Notes under the pieces: generated by a model
The model's input: the letters and a program-made list of their open reading frames with translations, nothing else
What the model was told of the DNA's origin: nothing
Databases searched by the model: none
Made by a program: the position numbers and the translations under genes
DNA from: Gammaproteobacteria bacterium RIFCSPHIGHO2_12_FULL_63_22
Lineage (GTDB): Bacteria > Pseudomonadota > Gammaproteobacteria > Xanthomonadales > Xanthomonadaceae
Assembly: GCA_001801685.1 (NCBI GenBank)
Contig: MGYJ01000041.1
Coordinates: 1 to 64,000, forward strand
Direction: 5' to 3'
DNA length: 64,000 nt
Shown: positions 21,401-29,907 of the stretch, in pieces
Position numbering within the stretch: the first letter of the stretch is position 1
Layout of the letters: every line of letters begins with the position of its first letter

Positions 21401-22753
21401 TGAGTCAAAGTCAAGATCAGTTTGTTTATCGTTGAAGTCGGTAACAAGGTCGCTGTAACCGTTTGCATCTTTGGAGCGAGTGTAGAGAGATGACGGACAT
21501 GAGGCCGAAGCGAGTCCGGTGACGGACTCAAGCTCGCCTGCTACAAATCGGTACGACGCCTGTTTTCCTAGGGGGTTGGTTTCACTCGCTACGAGAACGC
21601 CTTCAGTCGGAGTGGAGTAAACAATGCTGTGCTTGTTGATTGACGTAGCTCCTATGCGGTACTCGGTGCGGGTGGCGCGCCCCTTTCCATCGTATAAGAA
21701 CCAAGACAAACGCGTAGATCCAAAACTCTTCCCAGTGAGCGCTCCGCTATACGCCAGGCTTTCATAGTGATAGGTAATTGGATTTGCTGATCCGCCAGGA
21801 AGCACCACCGTCGACAGCAAGTGTTCCCCTGTGCCAAACCGATTCGCAATATACGTATAGCTGTAGGTGTTTCCCGCGGGATCGACAACTTGAGTAAGCT
21901 GATCTCCTGTCCAATTGAACTGAATGTATCGTCCGCTGCTGGCGGTAACCCGGCTTAGTTTGCCGTTGGTCCCATAGGCGAACGTGTAGCCGAGCCCTTG
22001 AGGGTTGAGAACGGAGAGCGGATCTCCAAGAGCGTTGAACTGGGCAACGCTGTCATTGGCCCAGTCCAGTGTATAGGACCCGTCTACGGCCTTCATGAGC
22101 GTCGCCTTGATGCCCTTTGCCGAAGTGAGCCATTTGTTGGCAATGATTGGATCGGGGGCAAATGGGATATTTCCTCGCGAGGGGAAATTCACGCGGATTT
22201 CCGTCGCGCTCATTACGTTGACTTTAAAGTCGAAATTGCTTTCCCAGTACCGACCAAATAGCCCGCGACGATCGTGATAGCTGTTGTATTGGCGCTGAAG
22301 CGCGAGGGGTACGAACCCGTCAGAAACGAAGTCGGTTTCAAACTCGACCTTTACCCCGGTGCTAAGCTCGATCGGATTGCCAACGGCAGTTGACACCGTT
22401 GGTGCTGCACTACTCCCGGGCGTGGATGACGAGGAACCACAATTGCTATCCGCTTGATTGGAGTCACCTCGCCCCGAAGCTCGCCCGCTGCCGCCCCCTT
22501 CAAACAGTCCGAAGTCCGGTCGCCCGGGAATTCCGGAGTGGTCACCAAACAGGAAGTCAAGGTCATACCCCGCAGCCTCGTAGTCACACTTCACATCATT
22601 GAAGTCGCAAAACCAATTCGCATTGCTGCCGTCGTTAGTGCAGATAATGTTGCCGCCAGTGCAGACTTTCTTTACTACGGCCCGCGTGGACAGCGGTATT
22701 GCGAGTAACAAAGTGGCTAGCCCTGCGTGGCAGGCCCATCGAGTCATCGTCAT
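18434..22753 (-). CDS. RHS/YD-repeat secreted protein (polymorphic-toxin-like)
   Basis: 1439 residues with a cleavable N-terminal signal peptide (hydrophobic stretch about 8-24 ending in STRA). A Gly/Ser-rich linker follows, then the DUF6531-type segment ([18 protein letters not shown]...[24 protein letters not shown]). A long array of YD repeats comes next ([35 protein letters not shown]). The RHS core end is [22 protein letters not shown]...[10 protein letters not shown] at about 1245-1288. The last ~150 residues are the variable tip: glycine- and serine-rich with predicted strands ([18 protein letters not shown]) and no recognised nuclease or deaminase motif. RHS shells encapsulate the tip until delivery to a neighbour cell or the surface. 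The coupled small membrane gene may be its partner. Confidence 0.88.
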   Translation of the reverse strand: MTMTRWACHAGLATLLLAIPLSTRAVVKKVCTGGNIICTNDGSNANWFCDFNDVKCDYEAAGYDLDFLFGDHSGIPGRPDFGLFEGGGSGRASGRGDSNQADSNCGSSSSTPGSSAAPTVSTAVGNPIELSTGVKVEFETDFVSDGFVPLALQRQYNSYHDRRGLFGRYWESNFDFKVNVMSATEIRVNFPSRGNIPFAPDPIIANKWLTSAKGIKATLMKAVDGSYTLDWANDSVAQFNALGDPLSVLNPQGLGYTFAYGTNGKLSRVTASSGRYIQFNWTGDQLTQVVDPAGNTYSYTYIANRFGTGEHLLSTVVLPGGSANPITYHYESLAYSGALTGKSFGSTRLSWFLYDGKGRATRTEYRIGATSINKHSIVYSTPTEGVLVASETNPLGKQASYRFVAGELESVTGLASASCPSSLYTRSKDANGYSDLVTDFNDKQTDLDFDSSGHLTRIVRGSGSAGATTVLLQWNEALDRVVSSTVSGVKSTSYSYDGFGRVVTETVTNLSPVGVANQTHVTNISYGSPHANGIPSSFTVDGPLPGTGDATTQYFNSTGDLIRVANALGNLVTYSGHNGLGLPSRSVDINGAAVDFQFDSRGRPTLETYSSDGRVWTDWRTYDVQGRVLTASNASGESQQFGYDSANRLTSITVPEEISDPDPENFEESLEKKWTLAYDVASNAVQGTVNRKYAFAFFDEYRNKVVRGGSTSGVASYFTDYDELGRKKASRGNHAQNVRYGYDASGYVTSATDSLGNVTTFNYDGQNRLASISDAAGTLRVGYDLAGQISTLTDQRGLTTAYSVDGFGQVWRMQSPDIGVFTYAYDQYGRRSSMTKGDLSQIIYTYDTLGRVLSQQSGSAVQSYAYDTCSNGRGRLCSVTDSTGITSYAYNSTGSVTQQINRIGNVDYTTAFSYAPRDWIAGIVFPDGRSISYTYGIGSLSSVSANIGGSIQSVVDAVSLQPTGQLSSLRYGNGVVRTVNYDNDARLTSSISIGGGATIQSLTYTWDSRDKIVGIANGRSSSLTQSFTYDAVGRLTGAGRGDGVGEGFGFDGVSNRTGYTKAGLTSTLNYAASSNRLLNKVESGVASRAWTYDSNGNVIGAIGADGVAVGMHYDAFGRVDTSTRSGQTTSYQVNGLGHRVQKSGPYGVSRFIYTQDGRLIAELTVGGSWTDYVWGGNEIFGFIRASALYYVHSDQLGRPEVVTNSSRTVVWAAANYAFDRTVTNDVLGGLNVGLPGQYFDRETSTWYNLNRDYDATIGRYLQSDPIGLNSGPNTYGYVFGNPVAYVDPTGTGGGGFVVSANAEAGSGHLALGVQGSAGYGLFGGGVEGYHTGGFASGGVLSKGPTKGTQWSAPAGDMKKNTVLGAFAGVGGGGFLTNATCPTELEGMSNTLSANIGFVTKGFSLNISTAGPIWLVSFTFGPGTGGSLSQYPTQTVSTGP

Positions 22754-23084
22754 CGTGCATTCCCTGTGTTCTTTCGAATTGAGTTGGAAGCTTCGGTAGC
22801 GCTCGAAAATTTCGCTTGCCGAAAGTCAGTCCCCACTAGAACTTCGCTACCGTGTTGCACCTGCTTCGTCGCTGCGCTTTAAGAGATTCTGGTGTGGAGG
22901 TCGGTGCGCCAGAGTGGAGTAACGGCGAGCTTCCAAGAACTGTCAATGCGATTCCGATGCCAAGGGCTCGACCAGGCTGTATAGAATCGCTAACCTAGTG
23001 GGGGAAGCCCCGAACTAGACAGCCAAGCTGTACAGTTGGGCTGGACAAGCTTGCGTGCGAATTCGACCTTCTGAGTGGTGTCCT
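22754..23084. other. 331-bp intergenic region between divergent RHS and XRE genes
   Basis: No gene is seen. It holds the RHS upstream region and a near-palindromic candidate operator at 23020-23043 before the XRE gene. An internal imperfect repeat of 'TTCGCTT/TTCGCTACCG' type at about 22810-22850 was noted but not interpreted. Confidence 0.4.
23020..23043. promoter_or_regulatory. Candidate operator for XRE regulator
   Basis: An imperfect 24-bp palindrome, CAGCCAAG-CTGTACAG-TTGGGCTG, centred on the perfect CTGTACAG. It lies 41 bp upstream of the XRE gene start at 23085. Autoregulation is the usual arrangement for such regulators; inferred from position and symmetry only. Confidence 0.4.
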
Positions 23085-23504
23085 ATGGCAAGTGGAAATC
23101 GCGTTCGACAGGCCCGTCGGCACGCCAAGCTCTCGCAACGTGCCCTTGCAGAGAGGGTGGGAGTGCACCGCAGTGCAGTCGCGCAGTGGGAACAAGCGAA
23201 TGGCAGTCACCCCACAATGGAGCACATTGCGCGGATCTCACTCGCGACATGTGTGAGTTCTGAGTGGCTGATGACTGGCCGTGGACGAATGAAGTACCGT
23301 TCGGACATCTTGTTGACTGAGTCAGAAGATGAGTCGCCGGCGCTGCTGCTTCAGCACAGCGCACAATCCGAGACGGAGGAGAGGGCGCTCATGGCAATGC
23401 GGCGGCTGCCTAATTCGATTCTTCTGCCTATCGTTGAGATGCTCGAATCGTTGACCAGGCCGACACGACTCAAGCTGGTGACTAGAGCGGGATATTCTCG
23501 ATGA
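23085..23504 (+). CDS. XRE-family transcriptional regulator
   Basis: 139 residues from ATG 23085. The first ~65 residues are a Cro/CI-type helix-turn-helix (RVRQARRHAKLSQRALAERVGVHRSAVAQWEQ...PTMEHIARIS). This is followed by the SSEWLMTGRG motif common in phage-type XRE repressors and a helical C-terminal part for dimerisation (ALMAMRRLPNSILLPIVEMLES). It probably represses its own promoter, with the palindrome at 23020-23043 as candidate operator, and perhaps the divergent RHS gene. The 3' end overlaps the convergent gene at 23482 by 23 bp. Confidence 0.85.
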   Translation: MASGNRVRQARRHAKLSQRALAERVGVHRSAVAQWEQANGSHPTMEHIARISLATCVSSEWLMTGRGRMKYRSDILLTESEDESPALLLQHSAQSETEERALMAMRRLPNSILLPIVEMLESLTRPTRLKLVTRAGYSR

Positions 23505-24015
23505 AGTCTGCTGTCAGCTCAACGTCATCATGCGGCGCGAATATGCCCTCGATGCGCTTGTCTGCGGAGCGAACATCCTCCAGCACTTGGTGCAGCTCCT
23601 CGACTGGGTAACCACGGATGTGCCGTGAGCCCACCAACGGATGTTCGGTCGATAGAATGAAGAACGGACCGCTGAGCTCAAACCTCCCGTCCCATTCAAT
23701 CTTGATGCGCGCCGAAAGGTCTCGAACGGAGATCGATTGGCGGTCGCCGTGCCACGCCAAGCACAACACTCGACCCCCTTCAGGATCGAGCATCCAGGCG
23801 TCGCCGTCGTCCGTGGACATTGGGATAAACGGCTGCGAGGTAGAGGCCCCGGGTTCAATATCGACGACCTTGGCGACGCCAGTCAAAGCGGCCTCGACGA
23901 TGGCGTCAAGGTCGGGGAGGAGACCGCGCCCCTGGTGGGCTTCTGTGGCCTCGCGCAGGCAAAACACCATGTGGCGCCAGTGATCGTAGCCGGCTATTCG
24001 GGCAACCCGGCCCAA
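23482..24015 (-). CDS. Unrecognised protein, possibly N-terminally truncated
   Basis: I do not recognise this 177-residue protein. The C-terminal two thirds are beta-rich (GDAWMLDPEGGRVLCLAWHGDRQSISVRDLSARIKIEWDGRFELSGPFFILSTEH) with an acidic end. The N-terminal part is helical (YDHWRHMVFCLREATEAHQG). The start is uncertain. Only a TTG at 24015 or an internal ATG at 23970 is available. Protein-like sequence continues upstream of the TTG (KHAELLGRVARIAG) until an in-frame stop about 50 bases away, so a 5' truncation is possible. It is convergent with the XRE gene and overlaps its end. Function unknown. Confidence 0.5.
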   Translation of the reverse strand: MGRVARIAGYDHWRHMVFCLREATEAHQGRGLLPDLDAIVEAALTGVAKVVDIEPGASTSQPFIPMSTDDGDAWMLDPEGGRVLCLAWHGDRQSISVRDLSARIKIEWDGRFELSGPFFILSTEHPLVGSRHIRGYPVEELHQVLEDVRSADKRIEGIFAPHDDVELTADFIENIPL

Positions 24016-24282
24016 AAGTTCTGCGTGCTTACCGCCGCCGTTCCGCTGTAGACGAACGCCAAGTGCTCACTGCCCGGATTCGCGACAGAGGGGAATCAGA
24101 CATGGATCAGGTGAATGTCATCCCGATAGGGATTGCCGAAGTGAGCAGCAGACGTTGACCACGCCGGGAGCCAGCATAGCGAAGCGCAATGGCTTGTCTA
24201 GTGGAGTTGATTTGACGAGTTCCAGCCCAGGAAGTGCGTGCGCTGCCGGAGCCAGGCCGGGAGTGCCCTGTATCCTTATGGC

Positions 24283-25653
24283 ATGCACCCCATTTCGCTT
24301 ACCCGCTTCAATGCCCTGGCCGCCTGGTGCCGCTTCGGGCCGACCATGTGGATACTGGAGGAGGTTGCTTGGTTCGAGTCGGGGGACGGGAAACTGCTCG
24401 GGCTGGTAGTTCGAGACCGGACGGACGGCGATTTTCTCGGAATCTACTTGGCGAAGGATCGTGCCGAGCGCTTCCGCCAGATCAGTCAGACCGATGTTTT
24501 TTTCGGCACACCCGAGGACACGGCGGCAGCGCTAGTTGCCGGAGCGCCGGCGCTGTCGGCGTGTCTGGAGGCCGAACAGCAACCAGGCGACGAACCGCTC
24601 ACGGCGGTCGACTTCTTCGAACTCGAAGTTCCGTGCGAGCGCCTGCATCCCAGCTTCGCCACCCTTCACAACAGCGAAGGCTTCAGCCCCGCGCGAGGAC
24701 TCGTGGGCGCAATGATGCGGTGGTACAAGGACGTCGATGGGAACTTCATCGAGCAGTTTCAGACCATAGGTTTCGACGCTCGCCTGCTCGAGCTTTATGT
24801 CTACGCCCTGCTGGTCGAGAATGGCTTCTGGGTCTCCCGCGACCATGCCGCGCCCGACTTTCTTGCCGAGGACATCATCGGCACGATTGCCGTGGAGGTA
24901 ACAACGGCCAACCCGACCCAGGATCGCCAAGGCAATCCCCAGCCGCCGCCCGAAGTGACTACCGCGGAGGAGCATCGCGCCTATCTGAAGCAGTACATCC
25001 CCACCAAGTTCGCGGCAACGCTCACCAAGAAGCTCGGTAAGGAGTACTGGACCCAGCCCCATGTTGCCGGCAAGCCGCTGGTGTTCGCGATCCAGGATTT
25101 CCATGCGCCGGGATCCATGACCTTCGCGCGCACCGGGTTGTTTAGCTATTTATACGGCTATGACCACGAGGCTCATCACGACGCGGACGGCAAGCTCGTC
25201 GTGGTGGCGACCAAGGTCGCGGAGCATCGCTGGGGACACAAGACGGTCGCGTCGGGCTTTTTCGATCTGCCTGGTGCCGAGCACGTGAGCGCGGTGCTCT
25301 TCAACACCGCCGCAACACTCCCCAAATTCAATCGCATCGGCTACGTCGCCGGATTCGGCTCCCGGCGGGTCCGGATGATTCGCCACGGCACCCTCTGGAA
25401 TCCGGACCCGGATGCAGCCGAGCCGATCCCGTTCTCGGTGCGCGTCGACGATCCGGACTACGACGAGTCTTGGACCGAGGGTTTGGACGTGTTCCACAAC
25501 CCGCATGCCGCGATTCCGCTCAATCCCGAGCACTTCCCGGCGGCCGTACATCACTATCTCCAGCCGGACGGTAACATCAGCTCCGTCCAGGCCGGCAACA
25601 TCCTGCATCCTTTGGCATCCTGGACGCAGATTTTCATCCCCGCAGACGCCTGA
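24283..25653 (+). CDS. Unrecognised 456-aa protein with possible restriction-like fold
   Basis: ATG 24283 gives MHPISLTRFNALAAWCR, a start that fits the look of related hypothetical proteins I remember; a GTG at 24238 with AGGAA upstream is the alternative. A central region, LLELYVYALLVENGFWV...APDFLAEDIIGTIAVEVTTANP (about 170-220), has the helix-E, strand-D, strand-E-x-x layout of PD-(D/E)XK nucleases, with threonine where lysine would be expected. The C-terminal half shows strands and a late Trp/Pro-rich segment and no second motif. Its GC is higher than its island neighbours. It may be a stand-alone defence nuclease or a DNA-repair-type protein; that is inference, and no function is assigned. 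Confidence 0.6.
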   Translation: MHPISLTRFNALAAWCRFGPTMWILEEVAWFESGDGKLLGLVVRDRTDGDFLGIYLAKDRAERFRQISQTDVFFGTPEDTAAALVAGAPALSACLEAEQQPGDEPLTAVDFFELEVPCERLHPSFATLHNSEGFSPARGLVGAMMRWYKDVDGNFIEQFQTIGFDARLLELYVYALLVENGFWVSRDHAAPDFLAEDIIGTIAVEVTTANPTQDRQGNPQPPPEVTTAEEHRAYLKQYIPTKFAATLTKKLGKEYWTQPHVAGKPLVFAIQDFHAPGSMTFARTGLFSYLYGYDHEAHHDADGKLVVVATKVAEHRWGHKTVASGFFDLPGAEHVSAVLFNTAATLPKFNRIGYVAGFGSRRVRMIRHGTLWNPDPDAAEPIPFSVRVDDPDYDESWTEGLDVFHNPHAAIPLNPEHFPAAVHHYLQPDGNISSVQAGNILHPLASWTQIFIPADA

Positions 25654-25725
25654 GGCGCCATAGTCGCGCATCGCGGTGCCGTGAATTTCGCTGAGGTGTA
25701 CCTCGCTAGCCGCCATCAGAAGCGC

Positions 25726-26883
25726 CTATTTATAGGCCTCGCCGGTTAGAAGCAGACTGCAGACTTCCGGTCGCGAGTCTCTGACCGTTTGGGGATTGAC
25801 GACGTAGCGTGTTGGCTCAGCATGCGGAATGGCCACTCCATACTGCGCGCCAAGATCCTGTGGACGCATCTCAAAGCATGCCAATCCCGCTCCTAGCGTG
25901 ATGAGCTTGCTTCCGAAGGGGGTGATTACAAGTCTGCAGCCGCCAAGGACGACCATACTGTCGCGATACCGGCTCATTGCACCGAATAGTTGACGATAGG
26001 CCTCGAAGGGCTGTGACTCGTGTACATAGAGAATGTTGCTAGTCGGGGTGCGGCGCGAATCAAAGAGAGGGCTTCGGTATTCCAAAAGCAGCCGATCAGC
26101 TCGCCGCGGGTCTCGAGAAGGATGTGGCAGCACCGGACAAATTTCCGCGTCTCCCGGAATGGCATCCGATCTCATTATCTGCTGTAGCTGCTGTACGCGA
26201 TGCTCGCCAAGAATTGGGAACCACACGAGCGGCCAATCCTGGACGCTTTCTGCCTGCATAGCGCCGGAGAACCCAGGAACCAGGACGATCTCGCTGCTTG
26301 GGTCCTCTGCCATGATCAAGCCGTCGAGACCGGCGTCTTCCGCGACCAGCACCTGAAAATTGACGCCGCCGGCATAGAGAGCATCGCCGGCTGTCTTGTC
26401 CGGAATCAAACGGTTGAGCAAGCTGGTCATCAGGGCCAGATATACGACCCTGGGTAGGGAGCTTGCATCGAGGATGATGTCCGTCTGGTTGGAGACCATC
26501 TTTAGAACCTTGTCGGTTCCCATTCGCAATGCGCTGCTCGCACTAAGCTCGTCACCGTCTTCCGAGACCCCAAGAGTCAGCTTTTCAACGCTCCCGATTC
26601 CGGAGAACAGCGCGGAAAGCTCTTCTCCGTTTTGTCGCGTCAGTTCTTCGAGGTCCTCATCAAGTGTGTAGTTTGCGAAATCGATTAGCAGCAGCTTTGC
26701 CTCCTCAACGACGGCCCCGGAGTCTCGAATGCTGTTGACACACTCACGCATCACCGATTGGGCTCTTACGTCGAAGCCGCCACCGGCAATGTAGAGCAAT
26801 CGGATCGGACGATCCTCAAATAGCCGATCCCACAGATCGTTTGCATCTGCCCCCCGCCGGAACACGTATTGATCCCAGAGCAT
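25726..26883 (-). CDS. Orphan protein, last gene of the six-gene operon
   Basis: 385 residues, not recognised. ATG 26883 lies 2 bp after the ATPase stop; a longer ORF from 27096 only overlaps that gene. The N-terminus has a strand-turn motif RLLYIAGGGFDVRAQSV (about 28-44) resembling the first strand and glycine loop of a Rossmann-like fold. LLLIDFANYT and DIILDASSLPRVVYLAL are probable further strands. The C-terminal half is alpha/beta (VLGGCRLVITPFGSKLITLGAGLACFEM). Two acidic strand ends (LLIDF, IILDASS) could bind metal or nucleotide. No known toxin motif is seen. As the last gene after the ATPase it may be the effector or an adaptor, but its role is unknown. Confidence 0.7.
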   Translation of the reverse strand: MLWDQYVFRRGADANDLWDRLFEDRPIRLLYIAGGGFDVRAQSVMRECVNSIRDSGAVVEEAKLLLIDFANYTLDEDLEELTRQNGEELSALFSGIGSVEKLTLGVSEDGDELSASSALRMGTDKVLKMVSNQTDIILDASSLPRVVYLALMTSLLNRLIPDKTAGDALYAGGVNFQVLVAEDAGLDGLIMAEDPSSEIVLVPGFSGAMQAESVQDWPLVWFPILGEHRVQQLQQIMRSDAIPGDAEICPVLPHPSRDPRRADRLLLEYRSPLFDSRRTPTSNILYVHESQPFEAYRQLFGAMSRYRDSMVVLGGCRLVITPFGSKLITLGAGLACFEMRPQDLGAQYGVAIPHAEPTRYVVNPQTVRDSRPEVCSLLLTGEAYK

Positions 26884-26885
26884 GT

Positions 26886-28802
26886 CTAGTTTCCTATCCC
26901 TAAACGTTTTTGAGGCTTCCAGCCGCGCGCCATCCAATCGATGAGGTCCAGACACGAGACATCTTGCCATCCGCCCATTTGCAGCGGCAGACCGAAGTGA
27001 GCGCAAAGCGTCCGATTGAGATATAGAATCGAACCAGACTCGCGTGCCGTACTGGCGCCGCTCGCTCGGAGAACTAGTAGATTCTCTGCAATGCATTCCG
27101 ACAACACTTTCTTGAGCAGATCCCCTTGGTCGCCCATGTTCCTAGCGCCGCCCTGCAACTTGTCCATTTCCGACTGCGAGAGGCGAATTCCTGTCACTCC
27201 CGGCGCATATGGTGAATTTGGTAGGAACGTGCGCTCGCGGCAGTAACCGCCAATGGACATGATGAGCTGACGCGCCCGGGTTCCCTCTGTGTGCTGTTTC
27301 GGGACAAATTTTAGGCGTCTGGCCGCGGCGTCACGAAGCATCTTCTCTTGTTCTGCCGGGGACAGTTCCGGGCTTCGCTTCCCAAGGACCTGGCTGGCTA
27401 CGATGCCGTCGTACAGCGTTGCTGCCATCGATAGCAGTTCTTCGACATTATAGGTAGCCATTACGCAGAGACGTTCGAGGCCGTAGTAATACGGCAGACC
27501 TAGCTCTTCATGCAATTGAATCTCTGCCGCACCACGCAGCGAAGACGTGTCCTTCTCGTCGATGTCCTCTGCTGGCAGCGCCAGGTCTAGGCTCATCTGT
27601 TTTTTGGATGCGTCTCTCGCCACAAGGATTCGGGTCATGAACAACTCTAAGAGCATGTCCAACGTCGGATCCGCGATCTTTTTCTCCGCACGCGCGAGCC
27701 ACTCGCTGTAGCGGGCATTATTTTCGTGCGGCTGGATTGCCGCTCGGAATGCCTCGATGCCGGGCTGAACGAACTGGCTTATTTCCTCAGGTTCAAGCTG
27801 ATCTCGCAGTCGCTGCGAGAAAGTCCCGGTAACGGCGTCCTGACGATTCATGCGGCGGTCTAGAACGTTCTGCGCAAAAGACGAGAATTGATAGATGCCT
27901 TTTGATCCACTCCACAGTTCTTCCAGTGGATATTCCTTGATGTCCCGACCTTCGCGAGCGCCCTGCGATAGCAGCGAGTCTCCGAGAACCAAAGTTCGCA
28001 TGGCGAGCCAAACCGGAATCGCTGGCCGCTGCACGGTGAGTTCGTCAATCAGACCATCGCGCTGCTTACGGCGCAGACGGTGGAGGTCGTCCACCATCAG
28101 AAGGCGGTTGGTGGCCACAGGCTGTCCGTTCTGTAGAAATTGAACGGACTGTAGCCAGAGTACGCCCTCAAATCGGGGGCTTGAAGGCAATGCGTGCCCC
28201 GATCGACCGGCGAACGCATCCAATTCCGCGTAAATCCTCTTTTCCTGTTCCTCTGCCCAGGCCGCTAGTTCGCGCGCAGATGCGAGCTTCGGAATTCCCT
28301 GGATGTCTCTCGCCTCTTCCCCATATTCGAGTTTGATAGTTTCCAATGACTCGTCCGAGCTGAAGCCAAGATAGGCTCCTAGGCTGCGTATCGTGCGCAG
28401 GACGACTCGGCAGTCGAGCAAGGCGCGAAATGGTCCTTCCTCAATGGTGGATGCGCTGGGCGGGAGGTCCGCATATCCCGAGGCACAGGAAATCATTACT
28501 CCCAACAACTTGGGCCCCTCTAAGTCACTTAGCACGCCTTTCGAAACAAATTGCGGAAATGATTCCTTCAGCTCGTTTGTGCCCTTGGCGCGCCAAAAGC
28601 TCCGAAGCACGCTTGGCGTAAATGCTCGAAGAATCGTCGTTTTGCCGCCGCCTGGCGCGCTGCGAAAGATGTGCACGCCTCCTTTGAAGGCTTCGTCGGA
28701 GAGTTTCTCCAAAACCTTCGGAGAGAACACGAGCGCGAATTCCTGATCTGACGTCGTGCGCTCAGATCTCCGCTCAAGAAATGGATTGACGTTGTATGCC
28801 AT
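26886..28802 (-). CDS. P-loop ATPase (STAND/ORC-CDC6-like) of the six-gene operon
   Basis: 638 residues. Walker A is HIFRSAPGGGKTTILRA (about residues 44-60); Walker B is NRLLMVDDLHRL (232-243). Between them lies an unusually long helical insertion (about 60-230). The region after Walker B includes IPVWLAMRTLVLGDSLL, where sensor-1 would be expected, and the C-terminal ~300 residues are helical with winged-helix-like ends. The layout resembles ORC/CDC6-like or STAND ATPases found in bacterial defence islands, where the ATPase senses an invader and controls an effector. Start and upstream stop overlap by one base (TGATG), so it is coupled to the phosphoribosyltransferase-like gene. Assignment to a named family would need a profile search. 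Confidence 0.8.
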   Translation of the reverse strand: MAYNVNPFLERRSERTTSDQEFALVFSPKVLEKLSDEAFKGGVHIFRSAPGGGKTTILRAFTPSVLRSFWRAKGTNELKESFPQFVSKGVLSDLEGPKLLGVMISCASGYADLPPSASTIEEGPFRALLDCRVVLRTIRSLGAYLGFSSDESLETIKLEYGEEARDIQGIPKLASARELAAWAEEQEKRIYAELDAFAGRSGHALPSSPRFEGVLWLQSVQFLQNGQPVATNRLLMVDDLHRLRRKQRDGLIDELTVQRPAIPVWLAMRTLVLGDSLLSQGAREGRDIKEYPLEELWSGSKGIYQFSSFAQNVLDRRMNRQDAVTGTFSQRLRDQLEPEEISQFVQPGIEAFRAAIQPHENNARYSEWLARAEKKIADPTLDMLLELFMTRILVARDASKKQMSLDLALPAEDIDEKDTSSLRGAAEIQLHEELGLPYYYGLERLCVMATYNVEELLSMAATLYDGIVASQVLGKRSPELSPAEQEKMLRDAAARRLKFVPKQHTEGTRARQLIMSIGGYCRERTFLPNSPYAPGVTGIRLSQSEMDKLQGGARNMGDQGDLLKKVLSECIAENLLVLRASGASTARESGSILYLNRTLCAHFGLPLQMGGWQDVSCLDLIDWMARGWKPQKRLGIGN

Positions 28803-29905
28803 CAGAAGTCCCTATGCCTTACGACCCGGGGGAACAACCCGGGGTAGGCGAAGTGCTCGGGGCCCCACAGTAAGTAGACTGAATTGTTTGGAGTGTTGTG
28901 GGAGAGCACTACCGGCAGCGCGCAATTGGCAAACCCAAGCCGTCCGTCCGCGCCACCGACCTTCATGTGTTTGTCGTTTGCCCTGACGTCAAAGTATTTG
29001 GTTTTCCCAAGCAGCGCAGTGAGAGGAGGCGATGTCTTCTCAGTCAACGCAAGGCTTCTCTCAAGGCGGCACAGCACTCGCAGTTGCAGTGGCTTGAAGC
29101 CGCGCTCGGAGGTGAACCGCTCGCTCCAGTACTCGATATGATCGATAGCCTGACGCGTAGCTACGTAAAGCACCAGAAACACTTCGTAGTGCGAAGGGTC
29201 AATTAGATGTCTCTCGTGCAACTGTTCGTAGATCTTCTGAAGCTTTCCGCCATATGACTTGCTCTCGCTGTCATAACGAATGTATGTGTTGCCGCTGCCT
29301 GAGAAGTCGTCTAACAACCAAATTAGGTTGAAGTGAGGTGCTTGGGACTGGAGCCCCGCTTTTTCCAGCTCCGCCTTCAGATCCTTGAGCATCGATGCGG
29401 ATTTTTGTTCTCCGAGTTCGTAGGCTTGCCAGATCTGCTCGTTGTTGATGCGGTGATTGCTCGCTCGGCGAAGTTCGTTGGTCCTCGCACCATCGCTAAG
29501 CCCTAAGTACAGGGACTTCAGCCGTAACTCTTCGAACCTCTTGTGCCGCGACAGTTCGCCAACCTTGTGGGTTGGGATGTCGTTTTCCTCCGCTACAAGG
29601 CGGAGGCGTTCTTGGACGATTACATCGGGATATGCAGTCTCGACCAGATGAGCCACCTCCGTGTCGGAAAAGTAGACGAGTCTTTCCTTGACGAGCTCAA
29701 GCGCCGCGGGGCGGTCTTCAGGGTCGAGCTGCTTGAGCCAAAGCGCCAAACTTTCGATGAACCTGCGTCCTGGGCCGAAGCGCTGGTAATAATCGTATTT
29801 GTAGTAGGCAAGGAGCTGCAGCCCGGCAACGTTTTCAAGGACCTGGTCTTGGTCCTGCCAACCCATTACCCGCGCCAAAAGCTTCGCAGCGTTGCTGTCT
29901 TGCAT
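28802..29905 (-). CDS. Phosphoribosyltransferase-like protein of the six-gene operon
   Basis: 367 residues from ATG 29905, 2 bp after the upstream stop; the longer ORF from 29989 merely overlaps the SIS-HAD gene. An N-terminal helical domain (about 1-185) is followed by a strand-loop motif FNLIWLLDDFSGSGNTYIR (192-210). This is close to the PRPP-binding loop of type I phosphoribosyltransferases (hhhhDDhxxTGxT), with SGSGNT for TGGT. A further YEVFLVLYVATRQAIDHIEYW strand-helix follows. Such a protein would bind PRPP or a ribose-phosphate nucleotide. It may transfer the phosphoribosyl group or serve as a nucleotide sensor. Its position between SIS-HAD and the ATPase links sugar-phosphate chemistry to ATPase control. 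The catalytic role is unproven. Confidence 0.75.
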   Translation of the reverse strand: MQDSNAAKLLARVMGWQDQDQVLENVAGLQLLAYYKYDYYQRFGPGRRFIESLALWLKQLDPEDRPAALELVKERLVYFSDTEVAHLVETAYPDVIVQERLRLVAEENDIPTHKVGELSRHKRFEELRLKSLYLGLSDGARTNELRRASNHRINNEQIWQAYELGEQKSASMLKDLKAELEKAGLQSQAPHFNLIWLLDDFSGSGNTYIRYDSESKSYGGKLQKIYEQLHERHLIDPSHYEVFLVLYVATRQAIDHIEYWSERFTSERGFKPLQLRVLCRLERSLALTEKTSPPLTALLGKTKYFDVRANDKHMKVGGADGRLGFANCALPVVLSHNTPNNSVYLLWGPEHFAYPGLFPRVVRHRDF

Positions 29906-29907
29906 GG

